From contig JAYSGB010000021.1 in the NCBI GenBank assembly GCA_041913045.1, forward strand, positions 4,756-68,755: 64,000 bases of DNA. Reading direction: 5' to 3'. Shown here one piece after another: positions 45,276 through 54,126 of this stretch. Every line of letters starts with the position of its first letter. The first letter of the stretch is position 1. The position numbers were made by a program, and so were the translations under genes. Source of the stretch: CAMLOF01 sp041913045 (lineage in GTDB: Bacteria; Pseudomonadota; Gammaproteobacteria; Burkholderiales; Burkholderiaceae_C). Under the pieces are notes generated by a model. It worked only from the letters and a program-made list of their open reading frames with translations. It was not told the DNA's origin and searched no databases.

Positions 45276-46187
45276 TCAGCCAACGCTGGCGTTATCCTCC
45301 ACGGCGGTCCAAAACGCTTCTGCAACTTTCCCTAGTGCGATAGTGTCCCGGTAAAGTCGAACTTCCAATTCAACAAACCAGATTTCTGATCCTGCTACAA
45401 CCAGAAGTCCATTTTCGAGCTCATCCGAGATCAAAGCCTTGGGCAACCAGGCAATGCCCCTCCCGTCCACAGCCATCGTCTTCAGCACAGTGGCCAAGTG
45501 TGCAGTGAGGGCCGTTTGGGCCGAGACATGTCCCAACTTGGCGCCATGGACCTCCCGCAGAATTCGGCCCAATCCTGACTCTTGGCTGTAAGTCAGCAAT
45601 GGCCCCCGAGCAGCAGCGTCTCCGTCCAGCGTATGAATAGGTTCACCGGCCGCATTTGCAGCGGAGACTGGCAGTAAGGTGTCACGGCCAACGCGCACAG
45701 AGGGATATCCCGCGTGCGCCAAAACGCCCCCGGAATCTGGGTGCGCATGACTTAGGACAAACTGCACACGCCTTTGTTGAAGCAAAGCCTCGCAGCGATG
45801 CATCACATCCGAGACCAACTGCACGGGCTGAATCCCGGTTCGCGCCTCCAGCGCACGCAACCAACCCGGCAGGAAAGTGAATGACAGCGCATGTGTCGCT
45901 GCGAAGCGCAACATGGACGCATTCTCGTCAGCCACCGCGCGTGCTTCTCCGGGCAGTCGCACAAACTGGGCCATCAAATTCTGCGCCTCGTCCTTGAACC
46001 AAACCCCGGCGGGTGTCAGCTGGGCTGGCTGGGTACTTCTGTCGAAAAGCTCTACACCGAGCCACTCCTCCAGCGCACGGACACGGCGACTAAAAGCAGG
46101 TTGCGTCATGTGGCGCTTTTCGGCAGCGCGCGAAAAGTTACCTGTGGCCGCCAGTGTCAAAAAATCTTCAAGCCACGTCTGATTCAT
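45276..46187 (-). CDS. LysR family transcriptional regulator
   Basis: 303 residues from ATG 46187. Winged HTH at the N-terminus (LEDFLTLAATGNFSRAAEKRHMTQPAFSRRVRALEEWLG), followed by the two-lobed effector-binding domain. Diverges from the tartrate dehydratase gene across 95 bp, the classic arrangement for a LysR activator of the neighbouring catabolic operon. Confidence 0.92.
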   Translation of the reverse strand: MNQTWLEDFLTLAATGNFSRAAEKRHMTQPAFSRRVRALEEWLGVELFDRSTQPAQLTPAGVWFKDEAQNLMAQFVRLPGEARAVADENASMLRFAATHALSFTFLPGWLRALEARTGIQPVQLVSDVMHRCEALLQQRRVQFVLSHAHPDSGGVLAHAGYPSVRVGRDTLLPVSAANAAGEPIHTLDGDAAARGPLLTYSQESGLGRILREVHGAKLGHVSAQTALTAHLATVLKTMAVDGRGIAWLPKALISDELENGLLVVAGSEIWFVELEVRLYRDTIALGKVAEAFWTAVEDNASVG

Positions 46188-46282
46188 GACCGGTGCTTTC
46201 AGGGCATCAAAGAAGAGAAAAACAGCATTGGCCACACGCCAGCGCTTTGCAGATCATACGGTTTCCTCAACCGGAGACCTTC
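46188..46282. promoter_or_regulatory. Divergent LysR/tartrate dehydratase intergenic region
   Basis: 95 bp holding both promoters and, by analogy with other LysR-controlled loci, the regulator binding site (T-N11-A type). No single motif stands out clearly enough to place. Confidence 0.4.
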
Positions 46283-47449
46283 ATGAAAATCGTTGAAATT
46301 CGAGAAAAGACAATTCCCATCAGCTCCAGCATCCGCAACGCCTACATCGACTTCAGCAAGATGAATCTTAGTCTGGTAGCGGTCATCACCGATGTGATCC
46401 GTGACGGCAAGCCGGTGGTGGGTTACGGCTTTAACTCCAACGGTCGCTATGGCCAAGGCAACATGATGCGGGAGCGCTTCATCCCACGCATCATGGAGAC
46501 CAAAGCCGACGATTTGATCGACGCCAGCGGCAAGAACCTGGATCCCCACAAGATCTGGAATGCCATGTTCAAGAACGAGAAGCCTGGTGGCCACGGTGAA
46601 CGCTCGGTAGCTATTGGCACCATTGACATGGCTATTTGGGATGCTGTCGCCAAAATTGAAGGCAAGCCGCTGTTCCAGTTGCTGGCGGACCGCTACGGTG
46701 ACGGCAAACCCAACCGCAGGATCTTCGTCTATGCCGCGGGCGGTTACTACTACCCAGGACAAGATTACAAGAAGCTGCAAGACGAAATGCGCAGCTACAT
46801 CGACCGTGGCTACACGGTGGTCAAAAAGAAGATCGGAGGCGCTTCACTCGACGAAGACCTGCGTCGCATTGACGCGATCATGGAAGTGCTGCAAGACGGC
46901 CAGAAACTCTGCGTCGACGCGAACGGCCGCTTCGACCTGGAAACAGCCATTGCCTACGCTAAGGCACTGTCTCAGTACGACCTGTTCTGGTACGAGGAGC
47001 CGGGCGACCCACTGGACTTCGAACTGCAAGCGACCCTGCGCCAGTACTACAAAAACCCCATGGCGACTGGCGAAGATTTGTTCTCGATGCAGGACGCACG
47101 CAACCTGATTCGCTACGGAGGCATGCGACCCGACCGCGACTGGTTGCAATTCGACTGTGCACTGAGCTACGGTCTGGTCGAGTACCTGCGCACACTGGAC
47201 ATGCTCAAAGAACACGGCTGGTCAGCAAGCCGTTGCATTCCGCACGGTGGGCATCAGATGTCACTGAACATCGCTGCAGGTCTGGGCCTGGGTGGCAACG
47301 AGTCTTACCCAGACCTGTTCCAGCCGTTTGGTGGCTTCCCCGACGGCGTCAAGGTTGAGAACAGCTTCGTGACGTTGCCCGATCTGCCCGGCATTGGCTT
47401 CGAAGGCAAAGCCGATTTGTTCCGTGAGATGCAAGCGCTGTCAGCCTGA
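46283..47449 (+). CDS. tarD: Enolase-superfamily sugar-acid dehydratase, probably D(-)-tartrate dehydratase
   Basis: 388 residues from ATG 46283 (CCGGAGAC upstream), the length of characterised D-tartrate dehydratase. Mandelate racemase/muconate-lactonising fold: N-terminal cap, catalytic lysine motif VVKKKIGG, metal ligands in LCVDANGRFDLE, WYEEPGDPLDFE and ATGEDLFS, and the general acid/base His in CIPHGGHQMSLN. The GGNESYPDLFQPFGGFPDG end matches the tartrate dehydratase group. The reaction gives oxaloacetate. Followed by a Bug-type binding protein and a malic enzyme. Confidence 0.8.
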   Translation: MKIVEIREKTIPISSSIRNAYIDFSKMNLSLVAVITDVIRDGKPVVGYGFNSNGRYGQGNMMRERFIPRIMETKADDLIDASGKNLDPHKIWNAMFKNEKPGGHGERSVAIGTIDMAIWDAVAKIEGKPLFQLLADRYGDGKPNRRIFVYAAGGYYYPGQDYKKLQDEMRSYIDRGYTVVKKKIGGASLDEDLRRIDAIMEVLQDGQKLCVDANGRFDLETAIAYAKALSQYDLFWYEEPGDPLDFELQATLRQYYKNPMATGEDLFSMQDARNLIRYGGMRPDRDWLQFDCALSYGLVEYLRTLDMLKEHGWSASRCIPHGGHQMSLNIAAGLGLGGNESYPDLFQPFGGFPDGVKVENSFVTLPDLPGIGFEGKADLFREMQALSA

Positions 47450-47483
47450 TCACACCCTACCCACCCGAAAGAGGAGACTGAAC

Positions 47484-48467
47484 ATGATCCCCAAACACCT
47501 ATTGACTTTGGCTGTCGCTTTGAGCGCCACCACTTGGGCCACGACTGCACTGGCCGACTTTCCCAGCAAACCGGTCGTGATCGTGGTGCCGTTCACTGCG
47601 GGTGGCCCCACCGACAGGATTGCTCGTGACTTGGCGGACGCCATGCGCAGCTCCCTTGGACAGCCCGTGATCGTTGAAAACGTCGCGGGAGCAGGCGGAA
47701 CGGTGGGGGCCGACAAAGTGGCAAGAGCAACAGCCGATGGCCATACGCTTTTGGTACATCACATTGGCATGGCAACCGCTCCCACGTTGTATCGCAACTT
47801 GAAATACAAGGTTCCTGAGGACTTTGAATTCCTGGGGTTGATCAACGAGGCGCCCTCAACACTGATCGCCAAGCCAGGCATGCCTGCTAACAACTTCGCA
47901 GATCTTCGCAAATGGATCGCGGCCAACGGAGGCAAGGTAAATCTTGCCAATGCGGGACTCGGCTCGGCTTCCCATCTGTGTGGTCTGATGCTTCAAAGTG
48001 CCATGAAGATCGAAATGACGACCGTGCCTTACCGGGGAACTGCACCTGCGATGTCCGACTTGATGGGGGGGCAGGTTGACTTGTTGTGTGAGCAAGCCAC
48101 CAATGCTGTGCCCCAAATTGAAGGTGGCAAAGTCAAGGTGTTTGGCGTGACCGGATCACAGCGACTGCCTATTCCTTCTTTGGCATCTGTACCAACGCTT
48201 GCCGAGGCTGGACTGCCTGGATTCAATGTCACGGTTTGGCATGGTCTGTACGCACCCAAAAACTTGCCTCCTGCTGTGGCTCAAAAGCTGAACGCAGCGT
48301 TGCGCACAGCCCTCAAGAGTCCAGAGCTGATCAAAAGGCAGGAGGCGCTGGGGATCACTGTCATCAATGATGCTCGACTTGACCCCAAAGAACACCGGAA
48401 GTTTGTCGAGGGCGAGGTGATTCGGTGGTCGGCCGTCATCAAAGCGGCTGGACAGTACGCCGATTGA
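47484..48467 (+). CDS. Bug family (TctC-like) tripartite tricarboxylate transporter binding protein
   Basis: 327 residues from ATG 47484, AGAGGAGAC upstream. Signal peptide cleaved near ALA-D. Bug fold: PVVIVVPFTAGGPTDRIARDLADAM, GAGGTVGADKVA, and GQVDLLCEQATNAVPQI. Such proteins capture carboxylates; here probably tartrate or malate because it lies 34 nt after the tartrate dehydratase gene. No TctA/TctB membrane genes are nearby, so it must use components elsewhere or act as a sensor, as many orphan Bug proteins do. Confidence 0.88.
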   Translation: MIPKHLLTLAVALSATTWATTALADFPSKPVVIVVPFTAGGPTDRIARDLADAMRSSLGQPVIVENVAGAGGTVGADKVARATADGHTLLVHHIGMATAPTLYRNLKYKVPEDFEFLGLINEAPSTLIAKPGMPANNFADLRKWIAANGGKVNLANAGLGSASHLCGLMLQSAMKIEMTTVPYRGTAPAMSDLMGGQVDLLCEQATNAVPQIEGGKVKVFGVTGSQRLPIPSLASVPTLAEAGLPGFNVTVWHGLYAPKNLPPAVAQKLNAALRTALKSPELIKRQEALGITVINDARLDPKEHRKFVEGEVIRWSAVIKAAGQYAD

Positions 48468-48492
48468 TCAGCCTTTTCCTTGAATAAGTGCA

Positions 48493-48522
48493 GCGACCTG
48501 CCGCTTGAGTCCGGCAGGTCGC
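48493..48522 (+). terminator. Strong hairpin after the Bug gene
   Basis: GCGACCTGCCG and CGGCAGGTCGC form a perfect 11-bp stem with an 8-nt loop, 25 nt after the stop codon. Downstream is CTGTCCTT, a poor T-tract, so it is a terminator or a processing hairpin between the binding protein and maeB. Confidence 0.6.
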
Positions 48523-48552
48523 CTGTCCTTGGCTCCTACGTTACATACACCC

Positions 48553-50868
48553 ATGATTGACCATCCAGGCTCTCCCAGTACTCGCTCAAGACAGGCCGCA
48601 CTTGACTACCACCAGTACCCGACCCCGGGGAAAGTGGCGATTGTCGCCACCAAGCAACTGACCAACCAGCGCGACCTGGCCCTGGCCTACTCGCCCGGCG
48701 TGGCCGCGCCCTGCGAAGAAATCGTGGCCGACCCGGTCAACGCCTTCAAGTACACCAGCCGGGGCAACCTGGTGGCCGTCATCACCAACGGCACGGCGGT
48801 GCTGGGCCTGGGCGACATCGGCCCGCTCGCCTCCAAGCCCGTGATGGAGGGCAAGGGCGTGCTCTTCAAGAAGTTTGCGGGCATCGATGTGTTCGACATC
48901 GAGATCAACGAGAAGGATCCGGACAAGCTGGTCGAGATCATCGCCTCGCTGGAGCCCACCTTCGGCGGCATCAACCTTGAAGACATCAAGGCGCCGGACT
49001 GCTTCTACATCGAGCGCAAGCTGCGCGAGCGCATGAAGATTCCGGTGTTCCACGACGATCAGCACGGCACCGCCATCGTGGTGAGTGCGGCAATCCTGAA
49101 TGCTTTAAAAGTCATTCAGAAAAAACTCGACCAAGTGAAGCTCGTCACATCAGGCGCCGGTGCTGCGGCACTTGCATGTTTACAGCTTTTGGTGAAGCTG
49201 GGATTGCCGCGCGAAAACATCTGGGTGACCGACCTGGCCGGTGTGGTGTACGAAGGTCGCACCGAACTGATGGACCCCGACAAGGCCCAGTTCGCGCAAA
49301 AGACCGAACAGCGCACGCTGGCCGATGTGATCGCCGGTGCCGACATTTTCCTGGGCCTGTCCGCTGGTGGCGTACTCAAGTCCGAGATGGTGGCCAAGAT
49401 GGCTGCCCAGCCGCTGATCCTGGCGCTGGCCAACCCTACCCCTGAGATTTTGCCGGAGCAAGTCAAAGCCGTACGAAGCGACGCCATCATGGCAACGGGG
49501 AGAAGCGACTATCCCAACCAGGTGAACAATCTCTTATGTTTCCCCTACATCTTCCGTGGTGCGCTGGACGCGGGCGCCTCCACCATCACGGATGAGATGG
49601 AAATCGCGGCGGTGCACGCGATTGCGGAGTTGGCTCAAGCTGAACAGAACGAAGCTGTCGCAGCGGCCTACGCGGGCGAGAAGCTCACTTTCGGCCCCGA
49701 ATACTTGATCCCGAAACCATTCGACCCACGGCTGATGATGAAGATTGCCCCAGCTGTTGCAGCTGCGGCTATGAGTAGTGGGGTAGCGCAGCGGCCTATT
49801 ACGGATCTATCCGCCTACTGTGAGCGCTTGCAAAGCTTCGTGTTCGCCTCCGGCACCATGATGAAGCCGGTGTACGCCATCGCCAAGAAAGCGCCGCACA
49901 AGCGCATCGCCTACGCCGAAGGCGAGGAAGAGCGGGTGCTGCGTGCCTGCCAGGTGGTGGTGGACGAAGGCCTGGCGCGCCCGACGCTCATCGGCCGTCC
50001 GAACATCATTGCCCAGCGCGTCGAGAAGTTCGGCCTGCGCCTGAAAGAGGGTCTGGACTACGACGTCGTCAACGTCGAGCACGACGAGCGTTACCGCGAA
50101 CTCTGGCAGACCTACCACCAGCTCATGGAGCGCCGTGGCGTCACCGAACAACTGGCCAAGATCGAGCTGCGCCGCCGCCTGAGCCTGATCGGGGCCATGC
50201 TGCTGCGCCGGGGCGACGTGGACGGCTTGATCTGCGGCACCTGGGGCACCAACCCGATGCACCTGCAGTACATCGACCAGGTCATCGGCAAGCGTCCGGG
50301 GGCGCATTGCTACGCCGCCATGAACGCGCTGATGCTGCCGGACCGCCAGGTGTTCATCGTGGACACCCACGTCAACTACGACCCCAGCGCCGAACAGCTG
50401 GCCGAAATCACCCAGATGGCCGCGCGCAAGATGCAGCGCTTTGGCATCACGCCCAAGGCGGCTCTGCTGTCGCACTCCAATTTCGGATCGTCCGACCAGC
50501 CTTCGGCCGTCAAAATGCGCCAAACCCTGGCCATCTTGCAGGAACAGGCGCCCTGGCTGGAGGTGGACGGCGAGATGCACGGCGATGTCGCGTTGGACGC
50601 CAGCGCACGCCAGCGCATCATGCCGCGCAGTGGCCTGACCGGCAACGCCAACCTGCTGGTGTGTCCCAACATCGACTCGGCCAACATCGCCTACAACCTG
50701 CTCAAGACGGCGGCAGGTGGTGGCATCGCGGTGGGCCCGATGCTGCTCGGCGTGGCCAAGCCGGTGCACATCCTGACGGCCAGCACCACGGTGCGCCGCA
50801 TTGTGAACATGACCGCGCTGACGGTGGCCGAGGCCAACGTGGGGCCTCGGGCTGTGGGCAAGGGTTAG
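48553..50868 (+). CDS. maeB: NADP-dependent malic enzyme, MaeB type (malic + phosphotransacetylase-like domains)
   Basis: 771 residues from ATG 48553. Malic enzyme domains (about 1-430: VAIVATKQLTNQRDLALAYSPGV, HDDQHGTAIVVSAAI, VTSGAGAAALACLQLL, ANPTPEILPEQ) are fused to a C-terminal phosphotransacetylase-like domain (about 440-771) that usually acts in acetyl-CoA regulation. Decarboxylates malate to pyruvate with NADPH. Codon use is mosaic: stretches near 49085-49195 and 49430-49830 use TTA, TGT, GCT and AGT codons unlike the GC3-rich remainder. Part of the tartrate/malate cassette on the island. Confidence 0.94.
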   Translation: MIDHPGSPSTRSRQAALDYHQYPTPGKVAIVATKQLTNQRDLALAYSPGVAAPCEEIVADPVNAFKYTSRGNLVAVITNGTAVLGLGDIGPLASKPVMEGKGVLFKKFAGIDVFDIEINEKDPDKLVEIIASLEPTFGGINLEDIKAPDCFYIERKLRERMKIPVFHDDQHGTAIVVSAAILNALKVIQKKLDQVKLVTSGAGAAALACLQLLVKLGLPRENIWVTDLAGVVYEGRTELMDPDKAQFAQKTEQRTLADVIAGADIFLGLSAGGVLKSEMVAKMAAQPLILALANPTPEILPEQVKAVRSDAIMATGRSDYPNQVNNLLCFPYIFRGALDAGASTITDEMEIAAVHAIAELAQAEQNEAVAAAYAGEKLTFGPEYLIPKPFDPRLMMKIAPAVAAAAMSSGVAQRPITDLSAYCERLQSFVFASGTMMKPVYAIAKKAPHKRIAYAEGEEERVLRACQVVVDEGLARPTLIGRPNIIAQRVEKFGLRLKEGLDYDVVNVEHDERYRELWQTYHQLMERRGVTEQLAKIELRRRLSLIGAMLLRRGDVDGLICGTWGTNPMHLQYIDQVIGKRPGAHCYAAMNALMLPDRQVFIVDTHVNYDPSAEQLAEITQMAARKMQRFGITPKAALLSHSNFGSSDQPSAVKMRQTLAILQEQAPWLEVDGEMHGDVALDASARQRIMPRSGLTGNANLLVCPNIDSANIAYNLLKTAAGGGIAVGPMLLGVAKPVHILTASTTVRRIVNMTALTVAEANVGPRAVGKG

Positions 50869-50941
50869 TGTGAAATCGAGGTGCGATCCGTGGCGGCGGC
50901 GCAGCGAAAAGTGTCATTGGAGCAGGTCAGTCAGCCGTCTG

Positions 50942-51757
50942 CTATGAGCCAAGAAACCCCTTTCCAGGTTCTCTGCGATCAGGCGATCTAAAGTCTGCAT
51001 GTGCGCTTGTTTTTTCAGTTTGCGCTCGCCAGGTCTCGATAACGAATAAGGCTGCTGTCCCCGCGAGGTTTACGGCGAGTTGCGCATGCCTTGACGCTGG
51101 TCGTACCGGCCTCTTTCCTTGGCCGTGGGCGTCCCCTAGGCGATTCCGCATGGCGCCAAGACCGTGAACGACGGAGGTCACGCCTCCGAGTATTTGTTTG
51201 AAAACATCCTGGGTGTGCTGGTCGGGCGCAAGATTCAGCTCCTTGGCAACAAGCCTATAGAGGTCCGGAAGGTCTGTCTTACCTTTTTCGAATTGCACGC
51301 CTGCCTCCTCGAGGACGTGCTTGCATACAGTCTCGAGAAGAGTTCTGGCCGATGTAATCGCGCCCTTGGGGTCCGATTCCCGCCGCTCAAGGGCTTTTGC
51401 CCAGACTGCATGGACGCCGTCGGAATCGAAGCTTCGAAGCCCCTCGGAAATCGACGCATCGGATGGTCTTAAAGCTCTTCCCTCAAGGTGGTCGAGCAAT
51501 GGCGCGAACGAGCTCCAGATAAGCTGGCGGCGTTCGGCATAGGAACCCTTTTCGTGCTTAATGAAACCCCAAAACTGCGGAAGGTCCCGGCAGGTCCGTA
51601 CGAAACTGGGCAACAGTTCTGCGGCCTCCCGATTGTCCAGCAGCGACCGACGAACGGTTTGGTATTCGCTATCGTCGGCTCCGTTCCCCGTCGCTTGTGC
51701 GATGAGCAGGTTCTGTAGGTACTTTGCCCTTTCGAGGTCGGTCCTGAGTTCGTCCAT
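50942..51757 (-). CDS. Abortive infection C-terminal (Abi_C) domain protein
   Basis: 271 residues. C-terminal half (about 130-245) matches Abi_C: DPKGAITSARTLLETVCKHVL, KTDLPDLYRLVAKELNL, QILGGVTSVVHGLGAMRNRLGDAHG and a closing HAQLAVNLAGTAALFVIETW helix. The RN...DAHG motif is the conserved RNxxxxxH-like signature of the domain. N-terminal part unknown. Abi_C proteins are associated with phage exclusion; mechanism unknown. Single gene upstream of the split HipA pair, same strand. Confidence 0.82.
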   Translation of the reverse strand: MDELRTDLERAKYLQNLLIAQATGNGADDSEYQTVRRSLLDNREAAELLPSFVRTCRDLPQFWGFIKHEKGSYAERRQLIWSSFAPLLDHLEGRALRPSDASISEGLRSFDSDGVHAVWAKALERRESDPKGAITSARTLLETVCKHVLEEAGVQFEKGKTDLPDLYRLVAKELNLAPDQHTQDVFKQILGGVTSVVHGLGAMRNRLGDAHGQGKRPVRPASRHAQLAVNLAGTAALFVIETWRAQTEKTSAHADFRSPDRREPGKGFLGS

Positions 51758-51796
51758 CTCGTCTTCGCTTTTTACTGCGACTTACTCAGGCCACGC

Positions 51797-52582
51797 TTAG
51801 ATGTTTAGGTCAGTATGTTTTAGCGCCTCTGCCGACAGTCGCTGTGTCTGGCTGGATGCCAACGGCAGGAAGTCCTCTACGTCACTGAACAGTTCAAAAC
51901 CTGCGGGTGGGACAGCGCTCATGGAAACAAGCAGCTTCATGTCGAGGGGCGCATCGGGGTTCACGCGCTTCACGACGCAGCGCATTGCGGCCGACGGAAC
52001 GTCGAGTAGGCGATGTAGCCCAGGCGCATAGTAGCGCGGCACATAACCAATGAGCGCCGGGTTCGGTCTCTCCGTCCGCAGGGCGAGCGCCTCCGGGTCG
52101 TGCTGGTTCTGCGCGTCCTTCATGACATAGATAGTGCTACCCTGTTCTACTCTCATGACCTCAGCAAGAGCCGACGCGGAAAGGTACCGAAGGCCGCGAG
52201 GGAAGAAGTCGAGTTCAATCCCAACATCGGTCATTCTTGGCGGCGCCACGATCACGTAGCTGTCAGTAGCGCGCACCCCGCCAGTAATGGCCAGAACCTC
52301 AAGCGGAGTGGTGGGCATAGCTTCAAGCCCCAGCCATCGCAGGTAACTGCCATACTCCGGTCTCGACTTCGAAATTAGACGGTTCGCAAAAAACGGAAAG
52401 AGGGACTTCGAGTAGTACACCTTATCGAAGGCCTGCATCCGGCTGAGTCCGCTGAATCCCGGTAGCCGACGTGCGCCGTTGATGTATCGCAACTCGTAGC
52501 CGTCACTGACCTCGCGCAACTCCGCTACGGGCACCCACTCTCTGGTGTCGACGTTCTGACTAGCAACGTACAGATGGTTCAT
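51797..52582 (-). CDS. HipA N-subdomain-like protein with HIRAN domain
   Basis: 261 residues; ATG overlaps the kinase stop (ATGA). The first part (about 30-70: YINGARRLPGFSGLSRMQ, YYSKSLFPFFANRL) resembles the N-terminal subdomain of HipA, which in HipBST is a separate antitoxin HipS. Residues about 148-195 are a HIRAN domain (STIYVMKDAQNQHDPEALAL, LIGYVPRYYAPGL), known in Rad5/HLTF to bind DNA or 3' ends. A HipS-HIRAN fusion next to a separate kinase is an unusual split arrangement. Confidence 0.7.
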   Translation of the reverse strand: MNHLYVASQNVDTREWVPVAELREVSDGYELRYINGARRLPGFSGLSRMQAFDKVYYSKSLFPFFANRLISKSRPEYGSYLRWLGLEAMPTTPLEVLAITGGVRATDSYVIVAPPRMTDVGIELDFFPRGLRYLSASALAEVMRVEQGSTIYVMKDAQNQHDPEALALRTERPNPALIGYVPRYYAPGLHRLLDVPSAAMRCVVKRVNPDAPLDMKLLVSMSAVPPAGFELFSDVEDFLPLASSQTQRLSAEALKHTDLNI

Positions 52583-53502
52583 GTAAGGTCTGCATTTAGG
52601 ATGCGCTCGCGATTCAGACGTAGCAACTCAGCGGTAAACACTCTTGCCGGTTCGGTCATCCAGTCTACGGGAACCTGGTTGATGATTGCACGGACATGCT
52701 CATCGTCTACCCCGGCAAGACGATCGCGCCATTCCTCTGCCGCCTGCGGGCTCTGCGCTGCTGCTTGCACAAACGCATCTAGAGTGTACAAAGGTCGCTG
52801 CACTGGCTCGAACGCTGGCGGGTAGAACGCGCTTCGCGCCGACCGAACGAAGGTTGAGATGTGCCGCAGTTGGTCCCGAGTTTTCAGGCGCTCTATGCGC
52901 CGTGCGTCGGGCTCGTTCCTTGCCATACTGGACCCATGATCAAACGATGGGGAAAGATACAGATTGCCTTCGCCCGTCCGCAGCAATGCCCAATTCTCAT
53001 CGTGCCGGTCCTGGTTCGCGATCCATGTATCGAACATGAGATACCCGATGAAGAAGTCCAGAGCCGATCGTAGATGGGGAGACTGTGGCCACCCGTATGG
53101 TGCACCGAGCACGTCATTACTTCTGCGCAGGTAGGCTAAGACGCGACGCAGCGTGTGGTTTGGATTTCCGTATCGAGTGACTTCGCTCTGAACGTAGTCT
53201 GTGGTGTGCGCCGCGAGCAATTCATTGCCGTGGATGATCCGAGCTGTTCGATCGACAAGTGACCTGGAAACTACGCCGAACCGATTTTCGTACTGAGCCA
53301 GTTCATACTTCGCGTGCGGAAGATCGATAGTTGCGGCTAGTTCGCAAGCAATTCTCTCCGCCCAGTTTTCGCCGGTACCTGGACGCCCCTCTTTAAAAAG
53401 GGTGAGCCCGAAATTCGGGTCGCGGTACCAGAACTTGAACTTCGTGCCGAGGGGCTCAGTGGTCAAGGCCGAACCGGGGGGAACTTGGTAGATGTGGAAC
53501 AC
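52579..53502 (-). CDS. HipA/CtkA-like protein kinase, toxin candidate
   Basis: 307 residues from GTG 53502. Kinase features: LTLFKEGR with candidate ATP lysine K37, catalytic loop DTWIANQDRHDENWALL (D165, R166, H167, N170) and metal-binding PSFDHGSSM (D188), the pattern of HipA, HipT and CtkA kinases. The HipA N-terminal subdomain is absent and appears to be in the next gene. HipA relatives phosphorylate tRNA synthetases and stop growth. No Xre/HipB gene is upstream in the 316-bp gap. Confidence 0.78.
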   Translation of the reverse strand: MFHIYQVPPGSALTTEPLGTKFKFWYRDPNFGLTLFKEGRPGTGENWAERIACELAATIDLPHAKYELAQYENRFGVVSRSLVDRTARIIHGNELLAAHTTDYVQSEVTRYGNPNHTLRRVLAYLRRSNDVLGAPYGWPQSPHLRSALDFFIGYLMFDTWIANQDRHDENWALLRTGEGNLYLSPSFDHGSSMARNEPDARRIERLKTRDQLRHISTFVRSARSAFYPPAFEPVQRPLYTLDAFVQAAAQSPQAAEEWRDRLAGVDDEHVRAIINQVPVDWMTEPARVFTAELLRLNRERILNADLT

Positions 53503-53818
53503 CGAGTTAGTTTACAGGGCGACCGAAGCACCCAGCGAGGTCGCGTGCAGCGTCAAACCTGCGGAGGCGGCACCACGAGGGCGCATCCTCCCGTGCGTGA
53601 GAAGCGCAGCCAATCCCATTCCGTCGCTGATCGCGAATGTCGGCTTCGGATCAGTGCTGACACTCACGATGTCAGCGTCGACCGACTGCAACCAGCCTGT
53701 TGCGGGTATACGCTCTGGACAACTGGTTGATTTGTCATCATGGCCGGAGGCGTAGCATATTGACCCACTTTGGTCTAGCATTGGCCTGCCAATCTTTGCC
53801 CCCAAACAGGTGAAGCCG
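53503..53818. other. Non-coding gap upstream of the kinase gene
   Basis: 316 bp between the divergent kinase and DUF1905 genes. Frames of 80-97 codons exist on both strands but lack ribosome-binding sites and overlap each other; I see no HTH gene that could be a HipB antitoxin. Confidence 0.5.
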
Positions 53819-54112
53819 ATGGGTCAATCCGCCTTCGCTTTCTGTGCGCCGCTGTGGAAATACAGCAGCCCCACTGCTGCCTGGTACTTCCTGACCTTGC
53901 CCAAATCGGTGGCAGACCAGATTCGCCCTCTCGCGCCCAAGGTGGGCTTTGGTTCCGTTCGGGTGTCGGTATCAGTGGGTGACACCCGCTGGAAAACCTC
54001 CATCTTCCCCGACAAGGCATCCGGCTCTTACGTGCTGCCTGTCAAGGCGGCAGTTCGTCAACGCGAATCGCTGACCGAAGGCACAGAGGTGGAGGTCTTT
54101 TTGGAGCTGTGA
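53819..54112 (+). CDS. DUF1905 domain protein
   Basis: 97 residues from ATG 53819 (AGGTGA 5 nt upstream; GTG 53810 is possible). Family pattern: APLWKYSSPTAAWYFLTLP, GFGSVRVSVSVGDTRWKTSIFP and SYVLPVKAAVRQRESLTEGTEV. Small beta-barrel-like protein, biochemical function unknown; often near mobile DNA. Converges on the SRAP gene. Confidence 0.8.
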   Translation: MGQSAFAFCAPLWKYSSPTAAWYFLTLPKSVADQIRPLAPKVGFGSVRVSVSVGDTRWKTSIFPDKASGSYVLPVKAAVRQRESLTEGTEVEVFLEL

Positions 54113-54126
54113 TGTTCACGAGGTCT

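Noticed and set aside
45099..45335. 78-codon frame with two cysteine pairs
   Set aside because: No ribosome-binding site, overlaps the LysR 3' end, and the composition is not clearly coding.
53492..53805. 80-97-codon frames on both strands as a possible HipB antitoxin
   Set aside because: No helix-turn-helix pattern and no ribosome-binding site.
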